Assembly: GCF_024347415.1 (NCBI RefSeq)
Contig: NZ_AP025476.1
Coordinates: 1,612,001 to 1,676,000, forward strand
Origin: Vibrio crassostreae
GTDB lineage: Bacteria; Pseudomonadota; Gammaproteobacteria; Enterobacterales; Vibrionaceae
Direction of reading: 5' to 3'
Length of the DNA: 64,000 bases
Shown: positions 18,950 through 28,279 of the stretch, piece after piece
How positions within the stretch are numbered: the stretch's first letter is position 1
How the letters are laid out: each line of letters opens with the position of its first letter
Program-made: the position numbers and the translations under genes
The notes under the pieces: model-generated
Databases searched by the model: none
Told to the model about the DNA's origin: nothing
The model's input: only the letters and a program-made list of their open reading frames with translations

Positions 18950-20334
18950 AACACATCCTGATTGTTGGTTAAGACAGGTTCTTTGTTGAACGTATTCCAC
19001 TTGTTGATAAACACATGGTCTGGGTCATACATATCGGTCTGCCTAGCCAAGTCGAAATGGTGCGATTTCGGTTGTGCTTGGTTGGCATTCTTTTGCTTGT
19101 TGGTTTGAGCGCTTACCTGAGGTCTTAGCTCTCCTGCAATATACGCCCAGTTACCCCAGTTTGAGCCCACGTCATAGTCGATAAGTTGGCTCTCAAAATA
19201 GGCTGCGCCGTGTTGCCAGTCGACGCCCAACTCGTAAATCAAACAGCTTGCGGCTAACTGCCTTCCGCGATTAGACATGTAGCCTGTTTCATTAAGCTGG
19301 CGCATACATGCATCGACAATCGGATAGTTGGTGTTAGCGCTCTTCCATTTGGCAAAATTAAGGCTTGCTGATTGAGTGATATTTTCTGCTGTAACGGGTT
19401 TTGTGTATGAGCCCGTAAATAGAGATGCCTTCAACGACATGCTCTTCCAATAAAAATACTCACGCCACAACAGCTCGAAATAGATCCAATAGGTTGAATC
19501 GTTGGGCCCATGATGCGACTCAAATCGCGTGAGGTGCCTGCATATTGTTTTAGGTGAGACACAACCTAATGCGAGCCACGGTGAAAACTTGGTCGAGTTT
19601 TCGATACCGTCCAGTGCATTTCTTGTCTGTTTATAGCAGCTCGCGTAATCCTGTGAGAAGTAGTGTTCGAGATGCAGTAATCCCGATGTTTCACCGCCTT
19701 TGAAGCTGTGGTCTCGTGCCACGTTGCCAATCTTGAAAAGGGTTTCTTTGGAGTGACAGTGTGACATTTTTGTTAGGTCTGGTGCCGGTGGTAAATCGGT
19801 TATGGTCAAACTTTGTGTATCTATAGCCAGAGGCTCAATGAGCTTTCTGAATTTGGTAAACGAGCGGGGGAGTTTCTCTAACGTGAAAGGGAAGTCATCG
19901 AGTTCAAACAGAGGCGAGTTATGAGATTGAATCGCAGTTAAGTTGGGGCAGCAAGTCAGCGTTGACTGCATTAGCTTTTGCTCGTCATAGCCACAGTGAG
20001 CATTCGCAAATAAGTGAGTCACGTTTAGTTCAGAGATCATTTCGATTAGCGATTCTTTTACGTTATCGCTGTTGTCTCGGCCTTGTGTTAGGACGATGAG
20101 TGTTTGTTCTAGCGCGTTGAGATTAATTGCAAGGTCGCTTATCGACTGTGAAATGAAAGCCGCGCGGCGAGCGCCATATTGTTCTTCTTGAGCGAATTGT
20201 GAAGAATAGTGAGACAGAACTGGTTCGACAGCGACACAAACAAGCTCATCGACGATCTGGCTTGCTTGATTAAGTAGTGTGTTGTCGTTAATTCTTAAGT
20301 CGTTGGTAAAAAGATAGAGACCAATCTTTTTCAT
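18946..20334 (-). CDS. Cryptochrome-DASH / photolyase
   Basis: 462 residues. The N-terminus IGLYLFTNDLRINDN is the photolyase alpha/beta domain. The C-terminal FAD-binding half carries LWREYFYWKSMS, TGYMSNRGRQLAASCLIYELG and YDVGSNWGNWAYIAG, which are DASH-type motifs. DASH proteins repair cyclobutane dimers in single-stranded DNA or act as blue-light sensors. It is the first gene of a three-gene operon with 4-base and 1-base overlaps. No downstream stem-loop interrupts the operon. Confidence 0.9.
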   Translation of the reverse strand: MKKIGLYLFTNDLRINDNTLLNQASQIVDELVCVAVEPVLSHYSSQFAQEEQYGARRAAFISQSISDLAINLNALEQTLIVLTQGRDNSDNVKESLIEMISELNVTHLFANAHCGYDEQKLMQSTLTCCPNLTAIQSHNSPLFELDDFPFTLEKLPRSFTKFRKLIEPLAIDTQSLTITDLPPAPDLTKMSHCHSKETLFKIGNVARDHSFKGGETSGLLHLEHYFSQDYASCYKQTRNALDGIENSTKFSPWLALGCVSPKTICRHLTRFESHHGPNDSTYWIYFELLWREYFYWKSMSLKASLFTGSYTKPVTAENITQSASLNFAKWKSANTNYPIVDACMRQLNETGYMSNRGRQLAASCLIYELGVDWQHGAAYFESQLIDYDVGSNWGNWAYIAGELRPQVSAQTNKQKNANQAQPKSHHFDLARQTDMYDPDHVFINKWNTFNKEPVLTNNQDVL

Positions 20335-20526
20335 TGCCTACACTCGTGTTTTGTTAATTATTAGACGCTTACGAGTTGATAGGCTGACAAGATCACAAAT
20401 GAACACTCTGAGTGGGTAATAGCAGGTTTCGGCCAGGATAAGGGAGTTTAAGAGGGTATCAAGCCAACCAATAATACCGATAGAGGTTGGCAATGCAGGC
20501 TATTTTTGAGTTTCTAACTGCAGCTT

Positions 20527-20949
20527 CTATTCCATAGGAATAACGAGAATATCGATAGGAGACGTATCGATGATCTGTTTAGAATGGGATATGAGCTTAT
20601 GCCAGAAATCATGGTGATGACCACATAGCAATAGGTCGATGCCGTTTGCTTCGATGACATTTTTGAGCTTATCGTTCAAATCGCCGGTTCCCACGAAAAT
20701 GTGCTTGATTGGGTGCTTGGCGTAGGCCTCAAACTCTTTCAAATGCTTAACGGCATCTTCATTGATCGGTAAATCACCATCATTTGCTTGAATGTCAACG
20801 AGTTCTGGGTAAATTTCTCCATGTGTACCATCGATATAAACAAACGAAATGCCAGCCTCGAGCTTGTCTGCGAAGAAAGTCGCTCTATCAATGAGAATCT
20901 TGGTGTCGTCAGACAGTTCAAGTGCGACCAGAATATGTCGGTAATCCAT
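20527..20949 (-). CDS. Universal stress protein UspA family
   Basis: 140 residues, single USP domain. The N-terminus YRHILVALELSDDTK and the end LLLCGHHHDFWHKLISHSKQIIDTSPIDILVIP follow the UspA layout. The usual ATP-binding G-x2-G-x9-G(S/T) is poorly kept (GHHHDFWHKLISHSKQ), suggesting a UspA-like, non-ATP-binding member. It lies about 190 bases upstream of the cryptochrome-DASH gene on the same strand, and a stress role beside the photolyase genes is plausible. Confidence 0.87.
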   Translation of the reverse strand: MDYRHILVALELSDDTKILIDRATFFADKLEAGISFVYIDGTHGEIYPELVDIQANDGDLPINEDAVKHLKEFEAYAKHPIKHIFVGTGDLNDKLKNVIEANGIDLLLCGHHHDFWHKLISHSKQIIDTSPIDILVIPME

Positions 20950-21184
20950 AATTAAAGCCTCTTGTTGTGAGTTATGTAATAAGCATAGTTTTTGTTAGAG
21001 CAAATGATATCGAAGAGATCTCATATTGCGTAAAATTATCATTCAATGTTCTTCTAAGCACTATCGTATTTATATCGCTTTGATTGATAAGAAATTTACA
21101 AAAGGTTGATATAGTGGTTCAAGCGTTAGCTTATGCTCTTAGATAGGCTTGATAGTTCAATGCGCCAATAACGAAGAGGCATCA

Positions 21185-22315
21185 ATGACAGCACTACTAA
21201 CCATTCCCACTCGAACATTAGGTTTCGACTACGATATTGAGATCCGAGATTGGTCTCAAAAACTCGTCGGCTTTCATGTGTTCGAAGATGGTAGACGACC
21301 ACTTGATGGGGGCATTGGGCTTAGCCTAAACCTCGTTGAGCAGTTTGATGTGAATGGTCGCTGGTTAGATTCGTTGCCTGCTCGTTATCGTGAAATCACC
21401 GATGACTTTCCTGAGTATCAATACCAAATGTTGTGGTTAGCTGCGAACACTTACGAAGCTGCACAGCTACTTGAATTAAGGCCTGTTATTCTTGCGTTGA
21501 TCTGTATGAAATACAGCGTCGATAATCAGAAAGCATTGGAACTGAGTCGCCTAGGACAAAAGAGAATCTTAGCCAAACTGGGCTTAGACGGCAGTAAAGC
21601 GACGCTCAAGTTTATCGACAAGTTAGAGCTGCATTACAACGTCGGTGATGAGCTTGACCATATTGTGCGAATTCTTGAACCGCTGCAAAGGCGTGTGCTC
21701 AAATTCAAACATTACTCTAAAGTAGGTTACACAGCGCTGCGTTTGGATCAGGTTCATCCGTTTTTAACCGGCAGTCGATTAGGCATTGCGATGGTTGAAG
21801 AGGGCAGGCTCAATGCACCTTCAAAGATGGCTATGTTCCAAGATGCGATTTTACTGGGGCAAGATTTGGAGATGGACGATCCATTGCGCGCTATCACGAG
21901 TCAAAATTCCTTTGCTATGTTTGAGCAATTGCACGATAGATGGACAGAACAGCGTCAATTACGTCGTCTAGAGGGAAATCGCCCTGTTGACATGGACATC
22001 CCTTATCCAGTTCCTTTACTCGGTAATGACAACATTCATCCGCTATCTGATTACTACGACCTTGAACAAGAGGGCGTGGAACAAAAACATTGTATTGGCG
22101 TTTATCACAATCGGATCATGAGCGACCGTTATGTGGTGTTTCGAATGTTTAAGCCTCAGCGCTTAACCATTGGCCTACGCCGTGTTCCAAGCAAAGCCTT
22201 TCCGTTTGAGATTGACCAGATCTGTGGGAAACGAAATGCACCGCCGTCGGAATCCGCTCGCCAAGTTATTCACGACTGGTTAGAAGCGAGTAAGCAACAG
22301 TATCCTAAGCAATAG
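21185..22315 (+). CDS. PcfJ-like domain protein
   Basis: 376 residues from the ATG at 21185, chosen over an upstream TTG because GAAGAGG precedes it. The C-terminal region has EQKHCIGVYHNRIMSDRYVVFRM followed by RRVPSKAFPFEIDQICGKRN. This resembles the PcfJ-type domain, with a conserved H-C-x-x-x-Y core and a Q-x-x-G-x-x-N motif. PcfJ domains were named from conjugative plasmids but also occur as lone chromosomal genes of unknown function. The long N-terminal half is helical and unrecognised. A 44-codon zinc-ribbon gene follows after 23 bases. Confidence 0.6.
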   Translation: MTALLTIPTRTLGFDYDIEIRDWSQKLVGFHVFEDGRRPLDGGIGLSLNLVEQFDVNGRWLDSLPARYREITDDFPEYQYQMLWLAANTYEAAQLLELRPVILALICMKYSVDNQKALELSRLGQKRILAKLGLDGSKATLKFIDKLELHYNVGDELDHIVRILEPLQRRVLKFKHYSKVGYTALRLDQVHPFLTGSRLGIAMVEEGRLNAPSKMAMFQDAILLGQDLEMDDPLRAITSQNSFAMFEQLHDRWTEQRQLRRLEGNRPVDMDIPYPVPLLGNDNIHPLSDYYDLEQEGVEQKHCIGVYHNRIMSDRYVVFRMFKPQRLTIGLRRVPSKAFPFEIDQICGKRNAPPSESARQVIHDWLEASKQQYPKQ

Positions 22316-22338
22316 CTATGAAGTAGAAGGAATACAGG

Positions 22339-22473
22339 ATGTTTCAACAAGGCGATCTTTGCCCGCATTGTGGTTTGATTATTGTGATGCCTACGGATCT
22401 ACAAGGTGAGTGTTTAGGGTGTGGCGAAGAGATCAATCAAGACCCTGCAGACGACTATGACGAAGAAGAGTAG
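22339..22473 (+). CDS. 44-residue zinc-ribbon protein downstream of the PcfJ-like gene
   Basis: A short reading frame from ATG 22339 to TAG 22471-22473. AGAAGGAATACAGG provides a ribosome site. The peptide has CPHCG (8-12) and CLGCGEE (25-31), two Cys pairs 14 residues apart suited to one zinc ion, then a very acidic tail (QDPADDYDEEE). The 23-base gap to the preceding gene suggests cotranscription. Function unknown; the size, ribosome site and Cys pattern support a real gene. Confidence 0.7.
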   Translation: MFQQGDLCPHCGLIIVMPTDLQGECLGCGEEINQDPADDYDEEE

Positions 22474-22539
22474 CTTTATCGACTCTGATATAAACTAAGG
22501 CTAGGATGGCTAAATCACCCTTTTCAAAGGACGGAAAAA

Positions 22540-22998
22540 ATGCAGAAAGTAATCTTTAGAAATTGCGATGAAAGCTCTCCTTATTGGAGTGAATTAGAAG
22601 ACTTATTTCAAAGCGAATGGTCGGATTTCAAGTTTAAAGACACCTATGAAGAAAACGTAAATCTCCCTCCGGTAATCACAGTACTTCGCGATAATGTGGT
22701 CATTGGTGGTTTGGCGTATTCCTATTTTCAGGAACCTCATAAAGTTCGGGATGTGGTGTGGGTTAATGCTGTTTATGTGGATTCCCAGTGGCGTGGCCAA
22801 GGTATTGCGAGTGAATTGATTAAGCGTGCAGTCGCGCAAATGCCAGAATACTATCGATCTCAACCTCAATCCTTGAAAGATTCAACGCCTAACTTATACG
22901 CCTACACCAATATTGCGCCTTTGTACCTATCTCTCGGTTGGTCAATTGTCGAGATTGCAACCGACCCCAATCATCATGTAATGAGCGTTTCGTTTTAG
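22540..22998 (+). CDS. GNAT-family N-acetyltransferase
   Basis: 152 residues. The acetyl-CoA loop is QWRGQGIASELIKRA, preceded by strand 4 VVWVNAVYVDS. The C-terminal YTNIAPLYLSLGWSIVE is the motif B region. RBS AAAGGACGG lies about 8 bases before the ATG. Substrate unknown. Immediately after the stop codon is a heptamer tandem repeat. Confidence 0.83.
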   Translation: MQKVIFRNCDESSPYWSELEDLFQSEWSDFKFKDTYEENVNLPPVITVLRDNVVIGGLAYSYFQEPHKVRDVVWVNAVYVDSQWRGQGIASELIKRAVAQMPEYYRSQPQSLKDSTPNLYAYTNIAPLYLSLGWSIVEIATDPNHHVMSVSF

Positions 22999-23039
22999 AT
23001 TCAAGATCCAAGTTCTAAGAACCAAGAACCAAGAACAAT
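22998..23039. repeat. Imperfect 7-bp tandem repeat (six units)
   Basis: Units in order: GATTCAA, GATCCAA, GTTCTAA, GAACCAA, GAACCAA, GAACAAT, starting at the stop codon of the GNAT gene. A second array of heptamers with a related unit occurs at 61193-61234. Confidence 0.75.
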
Positions 23040-23222
23040 CTATAGTTAACGGCGAAGTTTGATTCTTACCGCCTCTACGGTGATCAATTTAGCTTAATTC
23101 CACGCTTACTCGAAATAGGCCCCGCCATTACAAACTACTCCCCCTTGGATTCATAAAGTGGTCATTTTTGTTGGTTGTCCCATATATATTGGATCCAACG
23201 CAAAGCACTTAGAGGTAAAGAC

Positions 23223-24479
23223 ATGAAATTGAGTCAAATCACAATCGCACTAACGGCTTCTCTATCAATGAGCGTGTTCGCTCACGATATTGGTCACGAG
23301 CATGAACACGTTGACGGTGGCTGGAATAGCAAAGCCGGGTTCGTTTCGGATGTCGATTATCAGGCAAACCTGTTTAACACCCGTGGTAAAGATGAAGAAA
23401 CCATTATCAAGCGTTCGATTTGGCTCGCGGAAAAATACGACTTAAAACGCACCCCTGAACAAGTGGCGAGAGCGAACAAGGCTCGAAGAAAATATGAAAA
23501 GGCCATCGCTATCAACTCTATTCTGCCATCATCTGTTGGAATCATTGGTAATACACATGACAACTTCACCAAGGCAGTAAAACGTAATCGGGATGCAGGC
23601 ATCACACTGGCGTCTGCAACCGTTTATGCGTTTCCAGGTTCGCTAGATGAAGGTATCACGGCTTACGATGTGATTGCTGCTTCAGATGAAGTTGTTGCAG
23701 AACAAAATATGAAGAAAGTCGACACGGCAGATGACATTCGAAGTGCGAAGCAAGAAGGCAACATGGCGGTGATGTATAACACGCAAGGTGCTGACTTTGT
23801 TGCGGAAGACATGGATTACCACGCGCACCATGCCTATGAAAAGGGCATCCGCACCATGAATTTCACATACAACAATAACAACATGTTGGCAGGCGGCGGC
23901 ACCGAGCAAAACCTTGGTTTAACTGAACTTGGTCAAGAGTGGGTGACGACAGCGCAAAGTAATAATATTGTTGTGGATGTATCTCACTCATCTAATCAAG
24001 CTGCGATTGAAGCCGCTAAAGTCGCGACAAAACCGATCATAGCATCGCACTCTAACGCGAAAGGTTTGTGGGATGTATCACGTAACATTTCAGACGAAGC
24101 CATTAGAGCCATTGGTTCAACGGGTGGTGCGATCTGTCCGACAGGCGTCGGCATGTTCTTAAATAAAGAGGCTGATGCTTCACCAGAACGTTACGTTGAA
24201 CACGTCGTTTATATCGCAGATATGATTGGCAAGGACAAAGTCTGCTTCTCAACGGATTACGTGCACAATATCTTGGACTATTACAAGCGTGACATCGCTA
24301 ATACCGACGTTTATCCACCAGAGTTAGGTTTTGGTGCACCTATTAGTAATATTGCGGCTGAAAATATCTGGGATGTTGCAGCGATTCTTGAAGACAAATA
24401 CGGCTGGAACGAAAAAGAGGTACTAGGTTTTTTGGGCGAAAACTTGATGCGAGTGTATCAAGCTAACTGGAAGGTTTAA
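23223..24479 (+). CDS. M19 (membrane dipeptidase) family protein with altered metal site
   Basis: 418 residues from the ATG at 23223 (GAGGT eight bases upstream), giving a signal peptide MKLSQITIALTASLSMSVFA and a His-rich mature start (HDIGHEHEH). M19 features kept: VVDVSHSS, PIIASHSNAKGL and an Asp in VCFSTDYVHN. The family's first motif, normally His-x-Asp, reads NSILPSS, and the bridging Glu position reads Gln in NTQGAD. These residues bind the two zinc ions in renal dipeptidase, so the active site must differ or be lost. Predicted periplasmic. Confidence 0.78.
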   Translation: MKLSQITIALTASLSMSVFAHDIGHEHEHVDGGWNSKAGFVSDVDYQANLFNTRGKDEETIIKRSIWLAEKYDLKRTPEQVARANKARRKYEKAIAINSILPSSVGIIGNTHDNFTKAVKRNRDAGITLASATVYAFPGSLDEGITAYDVIAASDEVVAEQNMKKVDTADDIRSAKQEGNMAVMYNTQGADFVAEDMDYHAHHAYEKGIRTMNFTYNNNNMLAGGGTEQNLGLTELGQEWVTTAQSNNIVVDVSHSSNQAAIEAAKVATKPIIASHSNAKGLWDVSRNISDEAIRAIGSTGGAICPTGVGMFLNKEADASPERYVEHVVYIADMIGKDKVCFSTDYVHNILDYYKRDIANTDVYPPELGFGAPISNIAAENIWDVAAILEDKYGWNEKEVLGFLGENLMRVYQANWKV

Positions 24480-24549
24480 TTGTTCGTTCTTATTAAAGTA
24501 ATTCATTCTACAGTGAGCATTTTGGCACGATTAATTTAAGAGTCGGTCG

Positions 24550-25611
24550 TTATAACGTGAGCTGTTTCGAATACTTTAACGGCGTCATACCCCAAAGCTT
24601 TTTCATTGCTCGTGCGAAATGGGTGGAGTTCTGATATCCGACTTCAATGGCGATTCGGTTCATGTCGAAGTCGGTATGCAGCATTAGTTCTTCCGCTCTC
24701 TTAGCCTTGATCGCGAGTATCAAGTCGCGATAGTGGGTGTGTTCTTTGGCTAATTTCAACTGTATCTGCTTCGGATGGATGCCAAGTAGGTTGCTTAAGG
24801 TCTCTAAAGTGGGCAGTTTATCGAGCGCATAGGGAGTTAGAGCCAGTTCAATGACCTCCCTAGTGTTGTCAGGCTGATTGTCGCTGATAGCTGCCGAGGA
24901 CCCGAACGTTTGAGATCTCATGGTTTGGGAAGGATGCTTGGCGTCGTTGGTTTTGCTTCGAAATAGCGGGCTCACTTGCGATAACGTGTCATTTTGTACG
25001 AATATCTTACTGACGGCGCGACCAGAAAATACGTGCTGATCACCTAAATATTTGGCAAATTCCGGCTCTGGTTTACTTTTTGAAGCCAGCCAGATGAGCT
25101 TTGGCCTCCAATTTTTTTGTAGATAGTGTCCGATAAGTTCAATAAATAAAGTCAGCACGTACGTATCCATGGCATCGTTCGCAAGTGTGGTTTGATAGTG
25201 ATGATTGCGGCGAATGAACAGGCCATCAGAATCACTTTCTAAATCAAAGTAATTGAAAAGAGAAAGGTGTTGATTGGCAAAGTGACAAAATCGGGTAATG
25301 AATTCATATAAGCTCCGGCTGCCACAGAATAAATCATCCAGATCTTCTGCGAGCAGGGGCTTTCCAGATTCAATGGCCGTATGAAAACCGAACTCGGCTA
25401 TATTATTCTCTTCGGCTAACCCCATAATGGAACGAACAGGAAAGGCAGGAACGGTTTTGCAATGCGGAGCGAATACCAGTTGTAAGTAGTCTTCAAAGCC
25501 CTTCTCTTGAAAATGACGTTCGAGACCTAGCCCAATTTTACGAGCATGGTTGATAATCGGTTTAGCGAACAAAGGGCTGATAACAATGGCTTCACTCGTG
25601 TGGCTCTTCAT
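24550..25611 (-). CDS. AraC-family transcriptional regulator
   Basis: 353 residues. The C-terminal 85 residues carry two helix-turn-helix motifs: TLETLSNLLGIHPKQIQLKLAKE, then MNRIAIEVGYQNSTHFARAMKKLWGMTPLKY, which is the classic AraC end. The N-terminal 200 residues fit the arabinose-binding-like domain of the OruR/ArgR-like group. It is convergent with the M19 gene, 70 bases apart. Ligand unknown. Confidence 0.88.
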   Translation of the reverse strand: MKSHTSEAIVISPLFAKPIINHARKIGLGLERHFQEKGFEDYLQLVFAPHCKTVPAFPVRSIMGLAEENNIAEFGFHTAIESGKPLLAEDLDDLFCGSRSLYEFITRFCHFANQHLSLFNYFDLESDSDGLFIRRNHHYQTTLANDAMDTYVLTLFIELIGHYLQKNWRPKLIWLASKSKPEPEFAKYLGDQHVFSGRAVSKIFVQNDTLSQVSPLFRSKTNDAKHPSQTMRSQTFGSSAAISDNQPDNTREVIELALTPYALDKLPTLETLSNLLGIHPKQIQLKLAKEHTHYRDLILAIKAKRAEELMLHTDFDMNRIAIEVGYQNSTHFARAMKKLWGMTPLKYSKQLTL

Positions 25612-25918
25612 TGAAATGTTCCCAATATGAAAATTTGAAAAGGGGCTTTATGCGTTAAATACGTTTAACAGCATACGCTTCACTGAGCATTGGTATCAAG
25701 TCAATATCAGCGCTGTGTTAAGCGAATGGGGAATTTGATGTATTCATTTTCCTCACAGGACATTTCGCATTCAAACAGAGCAACTATCGCTGCTAAATCA
25801 GACAACTAGATGCTGAATAAAACGATCAATACGATTTATTGCAGCAGTTGTTGAGCACAAAGCCTATATTGACTAGAATGACGCACTTTTTTTATTTACG
25901 TACATACAGGTAATGAAC
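25612..25918. other. 307-bp divergent promoter region
   Basis: No gene seen. It separates the AraC-type gene (minus) and the DUF3297 gene (plus) and must contain both promoters. I could not fix either with confidence. Confidence 0.45.
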
Positions 25919-26173
25919 ATGAGCGATACTAATTCAAGACCAGCTTTACCAGATCATCTTGCAGGTAACCCACGCAGCCCACACCACGTTGCTGAGTGTT
26001 TCGAATACCCAATTGGCATTCGTCTAAATGGTAAAGAGCGTACTGATGTTGAAGAATACTGCATCAGCGAAGGTTGGGTTAAGATCCCTTCTCCAAAAGC
26101 GCTAGATCGTTTTGGTCAGCCAATGCTTATTACTCTAAAAGGCACTGTAGAAGCTTTTTACATCGACGCATAA
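25919..26173 (+). CDS. DUF3297 family protein
   Basis: 84 residues from the second ATG (25919), which has AGG eight bases upstream; the ATG two codons earlier is too close to it. The protein SDTNSRPALPDHLAGNPRSP to VKIPSPKALDRFGQPM is the highly conserved DUF3297 family of gammaproteobacteria. Soluble, no motif that tells function. A strong terminator follows about 90 bases later. Confidence 0.88.
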   Translation: MSDTNSRPALPDHLAGNPRSPHHVAECFEYPIGIRLNGKERTDVEEYCISEGWVKIPSPKALDRFGQPMLITLKGTVEAFYIDA

Positions 26174-26257
26174 TCATTTCGTGTGGTGAGCTAATACTTC
26201 GTGTAATTAGCTAATGTTGGTCTAATTAGTCAATACAAAACCACCAAGCGTTATTAC

Positions 26258-26291
26258 CTAAAAGGGTCTAGAGAAATCTAGACCCTTTTTG
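26258..26291 (+). terminator. Rho-independent terminator after the DUF3297 gene
   Basis: Perfect stem AAAGGGTCTAGA/TCTAGACCCTTT with a GAAA loop and T-run. Confidence 0.9.
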
Positions 26292-26318
26292 TTTTTCAAA
26301 TCCATTGGGCTATTACTG

Positions 26319-26819
26319 TTACCAAGCGATACCTGCACCAATTGAGAACTCCAAGTCTTCACCTTCTGCTTTATCGAAACCTGCGGTCACAACAAAGCCA
26401 CTGTCCATAATGTAGGTTGCATCTAAGCCACCCACTTGTTTGGTTGAGCTATCAGAGAACTCACGGCTATCTAAAGTTACGTCCGTGTGGGTACGCTTAA
26501 TCCCGTAACCTGGGGTGATGTATAAGTTTTCGGTGATACCAATAGGGGCGTGAAACTGATATTCGTTATCGCGTTGTTTGTATTCGTACGAGCCTTCATC
26601 TTCGTTATAAGCTGATCGGGTAAACTCAATGCCATAACCTATGCTTCCCGGGCCGCGATATTTGATGTAAGAAGCAGACCAATCTCTCCACCCACGTTCA
26701 GCCGATAGACCAAATGTAATCGCAGTTTCTTCTTGGTTTTGTTCATAGGCTTGAGCGTTAGCCACAGTGAACAGCAAGACAGCGGTTAATGTCAGAAGGG
26801 GAAGCTTTTTGATGGTCAT
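26319..26819 (-). CDS. Predicted small outer-membrane beta-barrel protein
   Basis: 166 residues from the Met at 26819 (GAGAGATCC ribosome site); an upstream start would spoil the signal peptide KKLPLLTLTAVLLFTVANAQA. The mature part alternates polar and aromatic residues in short strands and ends in SIGAGIAW, with a terminal aromatic residue as in outer-membrane barrels (about 8 strands). I do not recognise a named family. Function unknown. Confidence 0.65.
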   Translation of the reverse strand: MTIKKLPLLTLTAVLLFTVANAQAYEQNQEETAITFGLSAERGWRDWSASYIKYRGPGSIGYGIEFTRSAYNEDEGSYEYKQRDNEYQFHAPIGITENLYITPGYGIKRTHTDVTLDSREFSDSSTKQVGGLDATYIMDSGFVVTAGFDKAEGEDLEFSIGAGIAW

Positions 26820-26942
26820 TGGATCTCTCGCTTGTGTATACAAAATATCGGCGAATTCAAAGTATTGAATGCCAGTAAATTAGTAACCTAGTCCGGATCT
26901 TCCTTGAGCTTTTTAGTTATGTATTCTTGGTTGATGCTTGAG

Positions 26943-26976
26943 CGGCATCCTCTTGGATTTGAGGATGCCTTTTTGA
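26943..26976 (+). terminator. Hairpin with T-run between two minus-strand genes
   Basis: GGCATCCTC/GAGGATGCC with an 8-base loop, then TTTTT on the plus strand only. It lies about 20 bases beyond the lipoprotein gene's stop, but the T-run faces the other way, so its role as terminator for that gene is doubtful. Confidence 0.5.
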
Positions 26977-26996
26977 TATGGGAATGGGGGTAATTG

Positions 26997-27707
26997 TTAC
27001 TTCAAAGTACGTAGCTTATTGACCTGCATCTTTGCACGAACTTTGGTAACTTCTGCTTGCGAAGGTAAGTTATCTTTTACCTTGTTCTTAATATCAGCGA
27101 CTGGGATGAAGTTCCACTGACCGTCGTGATACTTAACCACAAATGTCTCTCGATTCATCTCTTCACGGAACACCCAAACACCATCGTCTAATCGTTTAAA
27201 GTCTCCAACCACGTCGCCGTTGGTGTCTCTCACTGTCCAAAACGTGTATTCAGTATCTTGGTAATTCTCTTTGCTACCCTTAATTTCTTTATCGCCAACC
27301 GAGACGGTAACTTCGTCACCTTTAACCAAGATTTCTCCGACAAAGCGGTCATTCACATGAATACCATATAAGGTTTCATTTTCATCTGACCTGAGCTTTG
27401 TTGCTGAAATATGCGCATTTCCGTTGTCACGATTGAAGAAAGGAATATCACCTAACTCTGGGATGTGTACAAACCCGAGATCCGCTTGATCGATTTTATC
27501 TTTCAATGTCGGGGCATCAGCACCGTAACCTGGGTCAGATTCAGGATTCTCGTATCCGCCATCAACGTCTGTGTCTCCAAAGCCAGGGTCGATATTTTCA
27601 TAGCCGTGATCCCCATCGAATTGTGGTTGTGCGGGATCTGAGGTTCCGCCAGATGAGCAACCCGCAAGAACGGCAGTAAGGACAAGCGCGATAAGTGATT
27701 TGTTCAT
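26997..27707 (-). CDS. Hypothetical lipoprotein
   Basis: 236 residues. Signal sequence MNKSLIALVLTAVLAGC has a lipobox with Cys17. A low-complexity segment follows, with repeated Gly-Tyr-Glu-Asn and Pro-Gly-Phe/Tyr-Gly units (about residues 30-65), then a beta-rich domain of about 150 residues with a basic C-terminus. I do not recognise the domain. It is probably an envelope protein anchored by its lipid. Confidence 0.75.
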   Translation of the reverse strand: MNKSLIALVLTAVLAGCSSGGTSDPAQPQFDGDHGYENIDPGFGDTDVDGGYENPESDPGYGADAPTLKDKIDQADLGFVHIPELGDIPFFNRDNGNAHISATKLRSDENETLYGIHVNDRFVGEILVKGDEVTVSVGDKEIKGSKENYQDTEYTFWTVRDTNGDVVGDFKRLDDGVWVFREEMNRETFVVKYHDGQWNFIPVADIKNKVKDNLPSQAEVTKVRAKMQVNKLRTLK

Positions 27708-28279
27708 GATGTTTCCTATCGTTGGGTTTGTTCTAAACAGTTGATGCGCAGAAAGTGTGTCTCGAATGCCAATAAGTTTGACTTAGTTGCTCTGCTACAT
27801 CGCTTGAAGTGAACGATACGCAAACATGAGTGTTCAATAAATAAACTGAATCATAGTTATGACATCACGATTAGTTATGTTTTACCTGGCTAAAAGAACG
27901 CTAGTGGGGATGAGTTGTATATGGAGAGTAGGAGACTGCGGTCTGTTGTTCGCGGTAATAACCCACAAAACTCAGCACTCAATATGCAGCCAGAACAATA
28001 ATACGACGTGTTGTGCTTGTTTTGTGCTCGATTGCTCAATTTGGGCTAGCCATTGTTCGGTTAACGATTGGTTGAATAGTAAACGGAACGTCAAAAATAT
28101 GAAGCGTGGTCTAATTAAATGAAACTAATTTGCTGTATTTAAACAATTTTATTGTTAATGGCTATATGCATCACAGAAATTATCCCTGAAGCACATACAA
28201 TCCCTCCTGTTTTCGAATGAGCGTAAATTTTTTCGTTCGAGCGTTTTATTCTTCCTTCGCCCAATAACATGAGGTTCCT
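27708..28279. other. 572-bp intergenic region before glpT
   Basis: An open frame at 27859-28122 encodes a Cys-rich, low-quality peptide without a ribosome site; I do not call it. The last 90 bases are AT-rich with three TTCG/CGAG half-site-like elements (around 28213, 28231 and 28236) that loosely recall GlpR operators, but the spacing does not match. Regulatory content otherwise unclear. Confidence 0.4.

Noticed and set aside
27859-28122. Open frame of 87 codons upstream of glpT
   Set aside because: Cys-rich, unnatural composition, no ribosome site, and it runs through a probable promoter region.
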